A stretch of DNA of 64,000 bases from Ampelomyces quisqualis (taxonomy: Eukaryota > Ascomycota > Dothideomycetes > Pleosporales > Phaeosphaeriaceae). Positions 11,093-21,121 of this stretch are shown one piece after another (positions within the stretch are counted from its first letter, which is position 1; every line of letters begins with the position of its first letter). The stretch spans positions 1,674,001 to 1,738,000 of the forward strand of contig JAGTXZ010000005.1 of assembly GCA_018398575.1 (NCBI GenBank), in the 5' to 3' direction. The translations under genes were made by a program, and so were the position numbers. Below the pieces are notes generated by a model. That model did not search any database, was not told the DNA's origin, and worked only from the letters and a program-made list of their open reading frames with translations.

Positions 11093-11100
11093 TGACGTCA
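11093..11100. promoter_or_regulatory. Palindromic CRE (TGACGTCA) upstream of atfA
   Basis: The exact octamer bound by ATF/CREB-type bZIP factors lies 446 bp upstream of the atfA start codon, followed at 11112 by a further TGACGT half-site. Because AtfA itself belongs to the family that binds this site, autoregulation is a reasonable inference. Exact copies also occur in the last atfA intron (9099-9106) and in its coding region (9620-9627). Confidence 0.5.
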
Positions 11101-11863
11101 AGTCCCCTGGATGACGTTCTCAAACCACTGTCGCAGCCTTCTCTGAGCGCGGGCGCAATCTTCTACAAGACTGCAACGGCCCCGAGACGCTGGTCAGGCA
11201 GGCAGTGGGTACGTTCCTCTGGGAGGCAGTGCGGCTGTGAGGCTCGTCCCTGGGCGTGGACGGGGATTGTGCTCGTGGTGACGATGACAGTGAGGCGTAG
11301 AGCGATGAGGTCAGAGGCAGGACGAGCGAGCAATTTCTGGGAGTGACGCAGCTGCGCCAAGAAGATAACGTGATCGTGAACCCAAATCAACAACCGTGCG
11401 CCGCGGCAAGAGGAGTCGAATCACAGCACGTCTGCCTTTCACCGCTTTGCGCCCGTGTCGATCGCTGCCCCTTGTGCCCTCGCTTGCCACGAGAGTGCCC
11501 ACATGCCGTCGAGTAGGACATGGCCTCTTTCCTTATTGTTCGACACAGCGACGACAAGAACACCTCCTCAGCCCGGACATGGCATTGCGGCACCCCGTGC
11601 CGATTTGCCAGCGGAATCCCACATGGTGCACCCCCATCTCCGCCAATTCGCCGATCCATGGAGCGATGCATGCGGCGAGTGGTCTATTCTTACAAAGCAA
11701 CATTGCAGTAGTTTGGACTGGGCATATCTGCTAGCGTCTACCTCCAGAGTAGTCTGGAACGTAGACTATGGCCGTGGTGGTATTGATCGCGATTCTTATC
11801 AATACCAGCATGTTAACCGCAGACATCGGCCATGTAGCCTGGCGGCAGTTCAGTCCACTGCAA

Positions 11864-12465
11864 TCAACTCCCCCGATAGGTACTCCATCCAAACCCCCCC
11901 ACCAGCACCGGAACATGAAAATGCTCCCCCCTCTGCGTCTCTCTCACCACAAACCTCACCTGTATCTCCGGGAAAAACGTTTCTACGCCCCTCTGATCAA
12001 AGTACTTCTCCGTGTCGAACGTGAGGCTATACCTCTGATGCCCTCCCTCCTCCGAGGAGGAATGTAGTGGGAGAAAGATGGATTCGAGAGCTACGGGCTC
12101 GGTAAAGGGTGTACAAGGGGTGGAGAGAGACCAGGCTGTTATTCGGCCGTCCGCGTTGGTGGTGGATGTGAATGATAACGCGGCCGTGTGGGGAGAGGGC
12201 GGGTTGTGTCTGTATTCCACGCATCAGTATTAGTATTCATACATCTACCCCTGCGAAAACCCATGTACACTTGATGCAACTGCAGAGTTGGAACGTACAG
12301 GGTAAGTGTGACTGGAATATCCTTTGCTGGTTTCCCGATACTCGTGTCTAGGACGTGGCATGTAATCGGGGGTTTCTTCTCGCTCGACATGGTTGTTTTC
12401 GCGGTGATGGACGAGGTGGAGAGGTGGTTGGAGAGAGCTTGGATGCGCTGGGTTGCAGAGGGCAT
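11864..12465 (-). CDS. 5-hydroxyisourate hydrolase (transthyretin-like), peroxisomal
   Basis: Two exons, 12465..12299 and 12209..11864, joined in phase 2 across an 89-nt intron (donor GTACGT, branch-like ACTAAT, acceptor ATACAG) give 170 residues. The enzyme hydrolyses 5-hydroxyisourate in the urate-to-allantoin pathway. Family marks are all present: ITCHVLDT near residue 34 (catalytic His37), NADGRIT (Arg78), EHFHVPVL, and the C-terminal YRGS signature at the extreme end. Residues 7-15, RIQALSNHL, match the PTS2 peroxisomal import consensus exactly, so the start at 12465 was chosen over the internal Met at 12390. Placement in peroxisomes fits urate oxidase localisation in fungi. Confidence 0.93.
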
Positions 12466-13315
12466 GCGTGCCGCGCTGGCAATGTGTCGTGTAGTCGGCG
12501 CAATTGGTATCGTGATTCGTGGTTGGGATGGACAGCTTCGAAGCTCTCGACAGCTCGCTCTCGTGTAGCTGGCGTAGCACCACCAAAGCATCGGCAGTCT
12601 CCGATACCCGCCCCGCGGTCGCATCCACCAGCTCGACTACCCATCCACTTTCAGCGTCTATGCAAAACTGCACATCGCTCTGAATCGTACATACTACGTG
12701 CACACCATGTCCCTCTCTCTTTGAAATTCGGCACAACATGAAACACCCATCGTTCGCGAGCATCCTATCCCCAAATTACTTCTACACATCGAATTTGGAT
12801 TTGTTTCACCATAGCCAACTCCAACGTCTGTGCTGGAACGACATGGATTTTAGCCTTGTGGTCCGTGGCTTGCCCAGCACGAAACCCTCCGAGACGGACG
12901 GGAAAGGCACTTGGACTATGTAGGCGCAGCATAGAGACCAATGCTTGAGCTTATTGAAGCAGAATCATTCTTGTGGTATGGTGAAAATCGTTCCTTGTAG
13001 CCTTATTTCTAGCTGTTCAAGTAGATACATATAAGATGAGTAAACCTCCGTCTCCGTGCTGTCGTCGCCCTCATCAGAAAAGAGGTATCGGGGGATATCA
13101 ATGGTAAAAAGTCCAGTGGTCATCCGTCTTGAACGACCGACCTGTCTTTGAGCCAGCATTTCCTCATGCATGGTCTCTCGTAGAATCGAAGAAAATGAGA
13201 TAATTGCCGCTGTGGCTATATAGCTGACGCACATGCTCACCCGAGTCTCGCTGGAGATCTAGGGGGGATGCGCCTAAAAACGCCTTGGGATAAAAAGAGC
13301 CCAAAAGATGTCCAC
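12466..13315. other. Intergenic region with a doubtful 91-codon frame
   Basis: About 850 bp. A minus-strand frame at 12965-13240 encodes 91 residues with an acidic segment but no domain; it could be a small orphan gene or chance. The part next to 12465 should contain the hydrolase promoter. Confidence 0.4.
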
Positions 13316-14855
13316 TCAGAGTTCACTCTTGTGCATGTCCGAAAAAGGACTTTGTTCTCGTCGGGAGACTGCACTGCCTCGTTTCGAAGGCGCCTCTTCG
13401 ACAATGGGTGTCATTGGCGTTCGAAGGCCGAGTGATGTGTCGTACGATGTGATGCGTTGCGACATTGCCGGTCGTGGAGGTTCAAGAGCGGAGCTGTCGG
13501 TAAAAGGGCTGAGGATTTGCGTGGGAGTGCCCTGGATATCGGTAAAGGCATCAGAATCACGGACGTTTACTGAGTTGCGGAGAAGTGTTCGGTGTGCGCG
13601 AGCGTGCTCCTCGTCAGAGTCAGAGTCGGAGTCTGATTCATCATCTGCCAGTCGCCTAGCTCTTGCGTGAGAGAGGCCATCGTCAGAGGATGTTACGGAG
13701 AAGCCGGTTAATGGCCGTGCGGGAGGTACAAGAAATTCGGGTGTGTTGACAGCAGTGCGGTCGTTGCTGAAAGAGGGAGAATCGTCAGAGTTGGCAGAAC
13801 TCTTGAGTGGAGTGCCTCTCAGATCGGGGGACTTGTTCATTGTGATGTTGAGCGCGCGAACAGGGCCTAGTTGAGCAGTGCTGCGCACAGAGTTGGCTGG
13901 GCTGAGGCCCATGAAGCCGGGCATCTGGATTCGAAGTGGATTGTTCGAGTCCTTGGGATCGACGTGGGACACAGGCGGCGTTTCGAGTCCAGGGGTATCG
14001 GCTAGGCTAGAGCCGTTGGTCTTGACGCTGACGACAGCCGCCTTGCCGCGGACGATGGTTTGAGCGGGAAGGGGAGAGACGATGGCGTTCTGGCGGTACA
14101 TGGTGGATGCGACGCTGGCGCGGGCGAAGCTCGGTGCAATGCTTGTTCGGCCCGCAGTGCTCTGAGATGCCATCGAGTCTCTGAAGTCGGGGAGGAAGAA
14201 ATGCTGATCTGCGGTGGAGTAGGGGCTTCCTACACCCGACGAGGGAGACATGGAAGGAATTGGCGGAACGGGAGGAACCAGAAGGTCGGGGGATCCGGGG
14301 CCTGAGCGGTTCGTGACGCCGGGGATGTATGCGATTTGGATGATGTTGGAGGCGCGGGTGAGGACGGACGAGGCCATGGAAGCAACGGTGTGTGTGGATG
14401 CGCGCGCGCTTCGCCGCGACGCAAAGTCGTCGTCGGCCTTCTCCTGCTCCTGCGTGTCCATGTCCTGGAATTGTGGGTCCGAGTAGGGCCTCCTCTTGCC
14501 CTTGAGGCAGTACTTCCAGACGATGAAGGTGAGAATGGCGATGGCGGCGACGCCGCCAATGACTCCGCCGGCTATCGCACCCACATCGGGCTTCTTGGGG
14601 GCTTCTTCGCGAGCCATGGGGTCGACTGCGCAAGTGGTGTGGGCACACTCATCGCACGTCATGGGCATCTGCACGCAGACCTCGTGTTTTGCGCACTTGA
14701 CTCCGTCGCAACTGAGCCGGGCACTACTGTCGCACTGGATGCACCGCTTGTTGAGGTGAAAGACATGCTCGATGTCTGCCATCTGTCAGTGTCTGCGGGC
14801 GAGGCGTCGGTCGGAGGGGGTGCTCACCTCTCAGCGCGCGAGCCGACACGGACAT
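13316..14855 (-). CDS. OPY2: Opy2-type membrane anchor of the HOG/Ste50 pathway
   Basis: Two exons: a 28-nt first exon 14855..14828 and 14775..13316, joined in phase 1 across a 52-nt intron, give about 495 residues. After a short N-terminus comes the Opy2 cysteine cluster (CIQCDS, LSCDGVKC, EVCVQ, TCDECAHTTC; eight cysteines within about 35 residues). A single transmembrane helix follows near residue 75 (AIAGGVIGGVAAIAILTFIVW), then a basic stop-transfer stretch (KGKRRPY). The remaining 390 residues form a long Ser/Pro-rich cytoplasmic tail with short conserved-looking patches. In yeast, Opy2 tethers Ste50 to the plasma membrane and feeds the HOG MAPK branch. A single-exon model starting at 14782 (MADIEH) is possible; the spliced start was preferred because the upstream codon is a stop and the splice signals are good. 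Confidence 0.85.
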
Positions 14856-16607
14856 GGTGAGGCTGCTTGCGGGGGCTCAGGGGGTCGGCGTCCAGGGGCT
14901 GTCAGTCGCAATCGCACGCAGCTGTCATGGACGTCTGCGGGCAGCGACGTGCAACCAAGTGCTCCCGCGAACGTGTTTCGGCGTGTGACGGGGCGGCGCC
15001 TGGGGATCCAAGGCGAGGACAAAGGGGCGAAGCACAGCCAAGCGGGTGGGCGATGGCCGGAGGGAAGACGGCGAAGAGGTGTGTCGTGAGGCGTCGAGGA
15101 GCCTGGTGGTGAGAGAGTGTGGCGCTGCACAGGAAGCGGCGATGCGGTGCACTTAGTACTCCGCACCTGGTCCGATACACAGTTAAGATGAGGGCACGCT
15201 GGCAGCTGGCTGTTGGGCCGGGTCTGGACGCTCTCGCGTTTCGTCTCCACGCTCAGGCCGGACGCTGACGTGTGCACGCGGCTTGTGCGCCTTGAGATGC
15301 CTCATGCCACATGGAGCACAAAGAACCGGCGCCAATATATTGACTGCGCTGATGAGCACACCACCGCCTGCGCCTGCGGGCCGACTGCGAAGGGGACATC
15401 CACAAGTTACGGAGTACAACGCCCCTCTTTGCCGTGGGGTAGTACCGAGTACGCGCAATCTCATACAATAAACTCTCCAAGGTCGGCCGGCCTCACGCGA
15501 TGGAGAAGCCCAACAACTCTCTCTTCCGCTCCGTACGTCTGCTTCAAGTCCTCGTTATCCTCTGCATCTTGCAATAAACAGCGCTCTGCAACAATAGACC
15601 GAGAGACGCTCTTGAACACCGCAGCGAAAGCCTGACGCAGCGTGTTGGTCAGGGGGGGCGTGCCTAATTAGGTTAGGCCAGCCCACTTTCGACAGCTTAC
15701 CGAGTGCTTGTGTACTCCGTACTGTATTCCCACCCCAGCCAGTCACTTTGCTGTGTCGCACAAAGACGTCTATGTACAACCGAAGATGGGGCGTCCTTGC
15801 AGTCGGAGAATTACGTACCGTTCTTGTCAAGTTGTCATGACCTTTGAGCTTTTGACTTTGATTAACACAGTTTGCCAAGAACATCAATGGATCACCCCGA
15901 TAGATCCTCGCCTATCGACGCATTAACGGGCATCAGCACGACCACACAAACCATCTCGTCCATCTTTGCGGATTCGCGACTTCAAGCATTCGCATCTGCG
16001 TACTGAGCACAGTGGCATGGAGCTCGACGACTGTCATCTCGTCATCAGTTCCCTCAATCTGTTCCCAGCTTGTCAGACATCATAGTCATTTCTCTCACTC
16101 GCGAAGAAAAAATGTGCGAGGGGATCATACATCTCGATACTATTAGGACCGGTGCGCGTGTGATTATCGCTTCCCATCAAGAGTGCCTCGAGCGCCGGAG
16201 CAGCACATATTTATCCAGCGGCTTGTTGCAATTTGGTCCTTCTCGCGTGCACTGATGGCTTAGTGCGACCTCCTTATCTTCGCAGCAGCAACATCACTCT
16301 GTTGTTCCTCCTATTGTTAGCCTTGCTCCTGAGTCTCCAAACCAACACATTTCCTTACTCTTCATTTACCGTCGTCGAATCCCGTCTTCACCAGATACAC
16401 CCGCTTCAGGTGCTCCCTCAGACCCTATCGTCACACCCTCGTGCTCCACACCACAACCATGGTTCCGAGTTACAACACCGCACCGGCCCCTCACGTGCAC
16501 CATGGAACACAACGCACAAGCTTACGAGTCCGGGCGTTGCGAGGAACTTCGTTATCACTATCATTTACCCTTCTCAACCACTCCCACTTCCGCTCGCAAC
16601 AACCACG
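14856..16607. other. Intergenic region, promoters; no gene recognised
   Basis: About 1.75 kb between OPY2 and a small membrane protein gene on the other strand. Many short GC-rich frames overlap, none with coding character. The last 350 bp before 16608 are pyrimidine-rich, as is usual for fungal promoters and leaders; the frame of the next gene is open there, so an N-terminal extension is possible. Confidence 0.5.
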
Positions 16608-17012
16608 ATGCCGGGCTGGTATCCCTACCCCCCCGTCCTTATCCCACCTTTCCGCTCCCTCTCGGCCTGGCAACAGCTCAAAATCATTTCCCTCACCTTC
16701 CTCGCTCTCGCTGCTGTCTTTGGCTTCTATTCGTCCTTTCCGATTCTCATCATCTACGGCCGCGGGACTAACAAGGCATGGACACCGCCGAGAATCAAGT
16801 GCGCCACATGTCAGGAGATCGTGGGGCATAACATAGACTTGGCACTGGCACTTGAGTGTGTTGCGTGGGATAGCTTCGAGGTAAGTACAGGTGTGATGGG
16901 GGAGACCTGGGCTGATAAGGAATAGGCTGGACGACAAAGTAAAGAGGTTGTGCTTTGGGGATTTTACAGGTGTTGGGTGCGTGACTCGGATAAGGGCGAG
17001 TGGGACATGTAG
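16608..17012 (+). CDS. Small single-pass membrane protein, unknown
   Basis: Two exons, 16608..16880 and 16926..17012, joined in phase 0 across a 45-nt intron (GTAAGT donor, GCTGATAAG branch-like, AATAG acceptor) give 119 residues. A hydrophobic helix spans about residues 25-50 (LKIISLTFLALAAVFGFYSS and onward). It is followed by a CATC motif (KCATCQE) and an amphipathic segment. I do not recognise the family. The start MPGWYPYPP was chosen because the upstream in-frame translation is low-complexity, although no stop forces it. Location (plasma membrane or organelle) cannot be told. Confidence 0.55.
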
Positions 17013-17682
17013 AGGACGTAAGAACTCAATCGCAACGACAATGTAATACTACGGGACTTTGAATGCTCCGGGGCACGATACGGAGTTAGCTCACTATACA
17101 TTCCCTTCTCCAACTACTTTCCAAAAGCCGAAGCTACCCGCATTCGACAGCGACCAAGAGCCAACCCAACCACATATCGAAAATACGACAAACAACCCTC
17201 GCAGCAAGCCTCTCCCGTCCCAGACCCCATGACAGCGATAGCTGCGCTCAATCGACCGCCAACTCAAAGCCAAAACGACAAATCATTCCCATCTCCACAG
17301 GCATCCATGACAGCAATGATCGCTTCGGTCCTGTCAGACTACCGGTGGACCCGCTCAGCAAAACAGACTCTAGGCCGATTCCCCCAATGACATGGTAGAA
17401 ATCAATCACTCTCGTGAACAGGGGTCATGCCCGCGCCTATGCATTCTGTGCACATTGGACAACGGCTTGAGGCACTCTTTTTTCGCGGGAAGTATGAGAC
17501 ACAGATCGAATCGTCTCGATGCTGTAATGCTTGAGGAAAGAAGATGCACGATGGGAGGTGGCGATGCCTGTCGGCCCCAGTAAGACTCCGGGTAAGTACA
17601 GAGAAAAGGTGCGCTTTAGGTGATCATGGCATGCATTCGTTCATGCTGTCTATTACATGATTACGGTGCCTATCGCACGTTT
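17013..17682. other. Intergenic region with unresolved coding-like segments
   Basis: About 670 bp. Two overlapping plus-strand frames between about 17045 and 17390 have protein-like composition (one Pro/Thr-rich ending at 17229-17231, one ending at 17388-17390), but neither has a domain and they are in different frames. They may be 3' exons of the preceding gene in another isoform or a decayed segment. Confidence 0.35.
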
Positions 17683-19484
17683 CTAGTCGTCACCACCTCC
17701 TCCAATCGGGCCACCGGCTTGCTTCGCTGACTTTGCAGCAACAATGTCGTCGACCCTTAACAGCAGGCATGCGCTCTCGATGGCAGTCTTGATGCTCTGC
17801 TCCTTGACCGCGATAGGCTCCCAAACATTGTAGGTCTTCATGTCGACAACCTTGCCTGCGTCACCATCGATGCCCCATGAGCTTCCTGTGTTCTTGCCGT
17901 CTTCGTAGCCTTCTGCGTGCTTCGCGCGGAGTTGAGTGAGAACCTTGATAGGGCTGTTTCCGGAATTCTGAATGATTGTGCGAGGAATTACTTCCATGGC
18001 TTCAGCAACCGCCTTGTAAGGCCACTGTGCAACACCCTCAATCAGCTTTCCTCTCCTGTCCAGTCCTACTGCTACAGCCATCTCGGTTGCACCTCCACCG
18101 GGGCAGAGCTTGGGGTTCCAGATGACGTTCCTTGCAACACCCATAGCGTCGTGTAGATTTCGCTCAACCTCGTTCAGCACATCCTTCGACGGGCCGCGGA
18201 GCAAAATTGTGCATGCCTTGGGGTCTTTACATTTCGTGAGGAATGTGAAGTACTCGTCGCCAATCTTGGAGATCTCGAAGAGTCCGCACTGTGTGCCGAT
18301 GTCCGATGCGGTAGCTGCGAATACCGAGTTTACAATCGTTGCGCCAGTTGCACGGGCGACGCGGTTGTTGTCTGTCTTTCGCACACGACGGATAGCGGTA
18401 ATATCAGCTTTTACGAGGAAGTGCTGTGCCAGGTCTATGTAAAGATTAGCGTGGTTGATATGTAGCAGTTGCAACGAGACTTGCCGCTTACGCCCTTCTC
18501 GGTGATGACGAGATCGGGCTTCAAGGCAATGATGGCATCGCACATGGCCTTGACTTGCTCTTCCTCGATCTGCAATATCCGGTTCCAGTCCTCCTCTTTG
18601 CTGACCTCGATGTTGGTCTGGCTCTCGCCCTTCTTGTACTCCAGCGTGCAATCGAGCAGCATGACGCGCGGGTTTTCGATTCTCCGCCTCATCTTGGGGT
18701 GTGTGATGTCCTTGTTAAGCATGACGCCGTCAAGTACCTCGCTGTCCTCGATCTCACCTCCGGGAATTTTCTCAATGCGGGCGTAGCGCTTAATGTCGAC
18801 CTCCTTCTTGTTGGCTCCGACTTCCAGCGATACTGTGCGGACGGCCTTGAGAGCAAGACTGCACATCAGTTCCGACCACCGCGAGACGAACTTTGTGCCT
18901 ATTGACGAGTTGATGATCTTGTACATTTCCTCGTCGTTGTCCACGTCGACCTCGACGGCGATCTCGTCGACGATCTCAAGAGCGTCCGCCAGCGCCTTCT
19001 TGAAAGCCTGGATAATGACGACCGGGTGGATGTTGCGTTCGAGCTGTGGCAGAGCCTGGGCCAGCATTTCTCCCGCTGCGCTTGTTAGACATGGTGCTGC
19101 CGCGGCGGGGTGGAGCCGTACCTAGGATGATGACGGTGGTTGTGCCGTCACCGACCTCCTCGTCTTGTGTCCGACTGAGCTCGATCATGCTCTTGGCGGC
19201 AGGGTGCGCGACCTCGATTTCTCGCAGGATCGCATGGCCGTCGTTGGTGAGGACGATGCCGCCCATAGGGTCGAGCAGCATCTTGAGCATGGCCTTGGGA
19301 CCGAGACATGATCGGATGATGTCGGCGACTGTCTTTGCGGCTGTGATGTTGGAGATCTGGGCTTTGCGGCCAAACTGCCGCTCCCCGCCTGGGGTCTGCG
19401 TGTCTGTTGTGGTGTAAGTGGGCTGGCGGAAGCTCGCGAGGCGGGGTGGAACAGCATACTCATGACTACCACTGGCGCCTGCAT
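17683..19484 (-). CDS. CCT3: T-complex chaperonin subunit gamma (CCT3)
   Basis: Four exons: 19484..19460, 19403..19122, 19075..18485 and 18434..17683 (all junctions phase 1), giving 549 residues, the usual length. The N-terminus MQAPVVVMNTQ matches the family. Group II chaperonin marks include the LGPKAMLKMLLDPMGG and TNDGHAILREI segments, the GDGTTTVIIL ATP site, and the apical segment ending ITEKGVSDLAQHF. CCT3 is one of eight subunits of the cytosolic TRiC ring that folds actin and tubulin. The third intron (18484..18435) begins with GC (GCAAGT) instead of GT; only this junction restores the conserved GVSDLAQ reading. The C-terminus is Gly/Asp-rich (GGGGDD). Confidence 0.95.
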
Positions 19485-20191
19485 CGTGGAGGTGCGAGCA
19501 AACAAACACGGCACGGAGAAAGGAGGGGCTTGGGCGAAGGCAGAGCGTGGGGTATCTTTCGGGCGGTGCCTTGCAGCTATTGCTCTGATCAGCTACTTTT
19601 TCGCGTCCATCAACCGTTAGCACTTGTCTCGGAGACTTCGGCGGCCGATGCCAGCACCAGCCACACATTGCTCCAGCCACATCACGTGAGTGGCCTCGTC
19701 GCTCGCAACCGTCTTGGCCAAGTCCGCAAGCGGCCTGTTACATCTCGCACGCGGCGCAACACAGCCAATGCACACCGGCCGAGCCCTGTAGATCTCGCGG
19801 CCGGACCGTGCATCCTGGTCGCGGGATTCTGCCACCGCCCCCCAGACCAGCCTCTCACGGGACTCAGCGCGCAGCTTACAAGACGGCCCTGGGTCCCTCC
19901 GCACCATCGTCCCTTCCCTCACCTCGCTTGCGCCCACATCGCCCTTTCTAGCCTTTCGACCTCTTCCCATCGTCTACTCTTCCACCATCCACCTCTTCGC
20001 CTTCTCTATCATCACCGCCCTCAGCCGCCTCACCATACCGCCATCATATCGTCCATCATCTCGTCCATCATCGCTGTCGCTCCAAGTGACCGCAAGCATT
20101 CACTAGTCGCATGCTCATCGTCTGTCTAGTCGTTACACAGACTCTTGTATCTTTGAACTCATACTCTTGAACTACTAAATACACAGTCACA
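19485..20191. promoter_or_regulatory. Bidirectional promoter between CCT3 and a conserved unknown
   Basis: About 700 bp between two divergent start codons. The half next to 20192 is strongly pyrimidine-rich on the plus strand (about 19900-20100, many TCATC iterations), a usual context for fungal leaders. No separate gene is seen. Confidence 0.45.
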
Positions 20192-21121
20192 ATGGGCCTT
20201 AACTACTACGCCTCCTCACCCACAGTCGTCCTGCCTGCGCATCAGCCCCAGGCCTTCTTCCCTCACCAACGCGACCCCTCACCATCCGCCATGGGCAATC
20301 TTCGTCCCAAGTACCCCACTCCACCATCGCTCAACTATCTAGCTGCCGTCTCCAACTCTTCAGCTGGGCGCAAACGGTCCATCGCCGACGTCGACGACCC
20401 CGAGGAGAATCTACCCGTCGGATCTATCGTCAGTCAAGCACCTGCGAAACCGGTGCCAGAGCCCGTCTTTGGCCCAGGTATGACGCTCATCTATCCTGGT
20501 GAGCCTGGCTTCGCCATCGCCGCTGAGTCGCAGTCCGGCACGTGGTGCGAGGAGAAGCATGAAAAGGAAGAGAAAGCAGAGCCTGTTCGACCAATTGCGG
20601 TCTCACGCAAGTCGGCACGCATGAGTCCATCAACAAGCGGCGAAGTACCATCGCTCAACGACATGGATGCACAGACAACCGACGGCATCATTGACGACAA
20701 CGGCAACACGGTCAACACGCTCATCGCATCGCTCGGTGTCGGCTGGAAGAACATCATGACCAACCCGAATCTGCGCGACGCCGCTCGAGCATACTCTCGT
20801 GTTATCGAGCGTCACTTCGAACTCACTGACGTGCTCGTCATGTTGGAAAAGGAGTCATTGTCTGCCTATCTTGTGCGCGCGAAACAACACGGCGTCCAAG
20901 GCTACTGGCTCTTCTCTGACAGCCTTCAGTGGTGTCAACTCGTTGGCTGGTCGCTCGAGCGGACTGTCAGTAACCTCATGTCTGGTCCTGTCCCTCGCGT
21001 GGAAGGTGAACGCATTACGGCGCGTCAACTCACACCATCCGAACCATCTGCAGCACCTCCCGAGCGACCTGGCGCGACCTGGCACATGGCGGCCGAGGAT
21101 GTCGATTCGATGGAGATGTGA
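20192..21121 (+). CDS. Conserved-looking fungal protein, unknown function
   Basis: A single exon encodes 309 residues. The N-terminal 140 residues are Pro/Ser-rich and probably disordered, with a basic RKRS motif near residue 60 that could be a nuclear signal. A globular helical region (about 170-270) contains NTLIASLGVGWKNIM, RDAARAYSRVIERHFEL, and a Trp-rich stretch GYWLFSDSLQWCQLVGWSLE. The C-terminal tail is again disordered. I do not recognise a named family. The start context (ACAATGG) is good and codon use is like the neighbouring genes. Confidence 0.7.
   Translation: MGLNYYASSPTVVLPAHQPQAFFPHQRDPSPSAMGNLRPKYPTPPSLNYLAAVSNSSAGRKRSIADVDDPEENLPVGSIVSQAPAKPVPEPVFGPGMTLIYPGEPGFAIAAESQSGTWCEEKHEKEEKAEPVRPIAVSRKSARMSPSTSGEVPSLNDMDAQTTDGIIDDNGNTVNTLIASLGVGWKNIMTNPNLRDAARAYSRVIERHFELTDVLVMLEKESLSAYLVRAKQHGVQGYWLFSDSLQWCQLVGWSLERTVSNLMSGPVPRVEGERITARQLTPSEPSAAPPERPGATWHMAAEDVDSMEM

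Larger units (their letters stand above)
10648..11863. other. Upstream region of atfA and 3' flank of the HIU hydrolase gene
   Basis: About 1.2 kb. It includes a GCA/GCG trinucleotide array at 10928-10966, a palindromic CRE at 11093-11100 and a half-site GATGACGT at 11111-11118. The frames present reflect the trinucleotide array and GC skew; none looks like a protein. Confidence 0.55.

Noticed and set aside
10786..11346. Plus-strand frame of 186 codons upstream of atfA
   Set aside because: Its openness comes from the trinucleotide array and high GC; the translation is Ser-repeat and random-looking.
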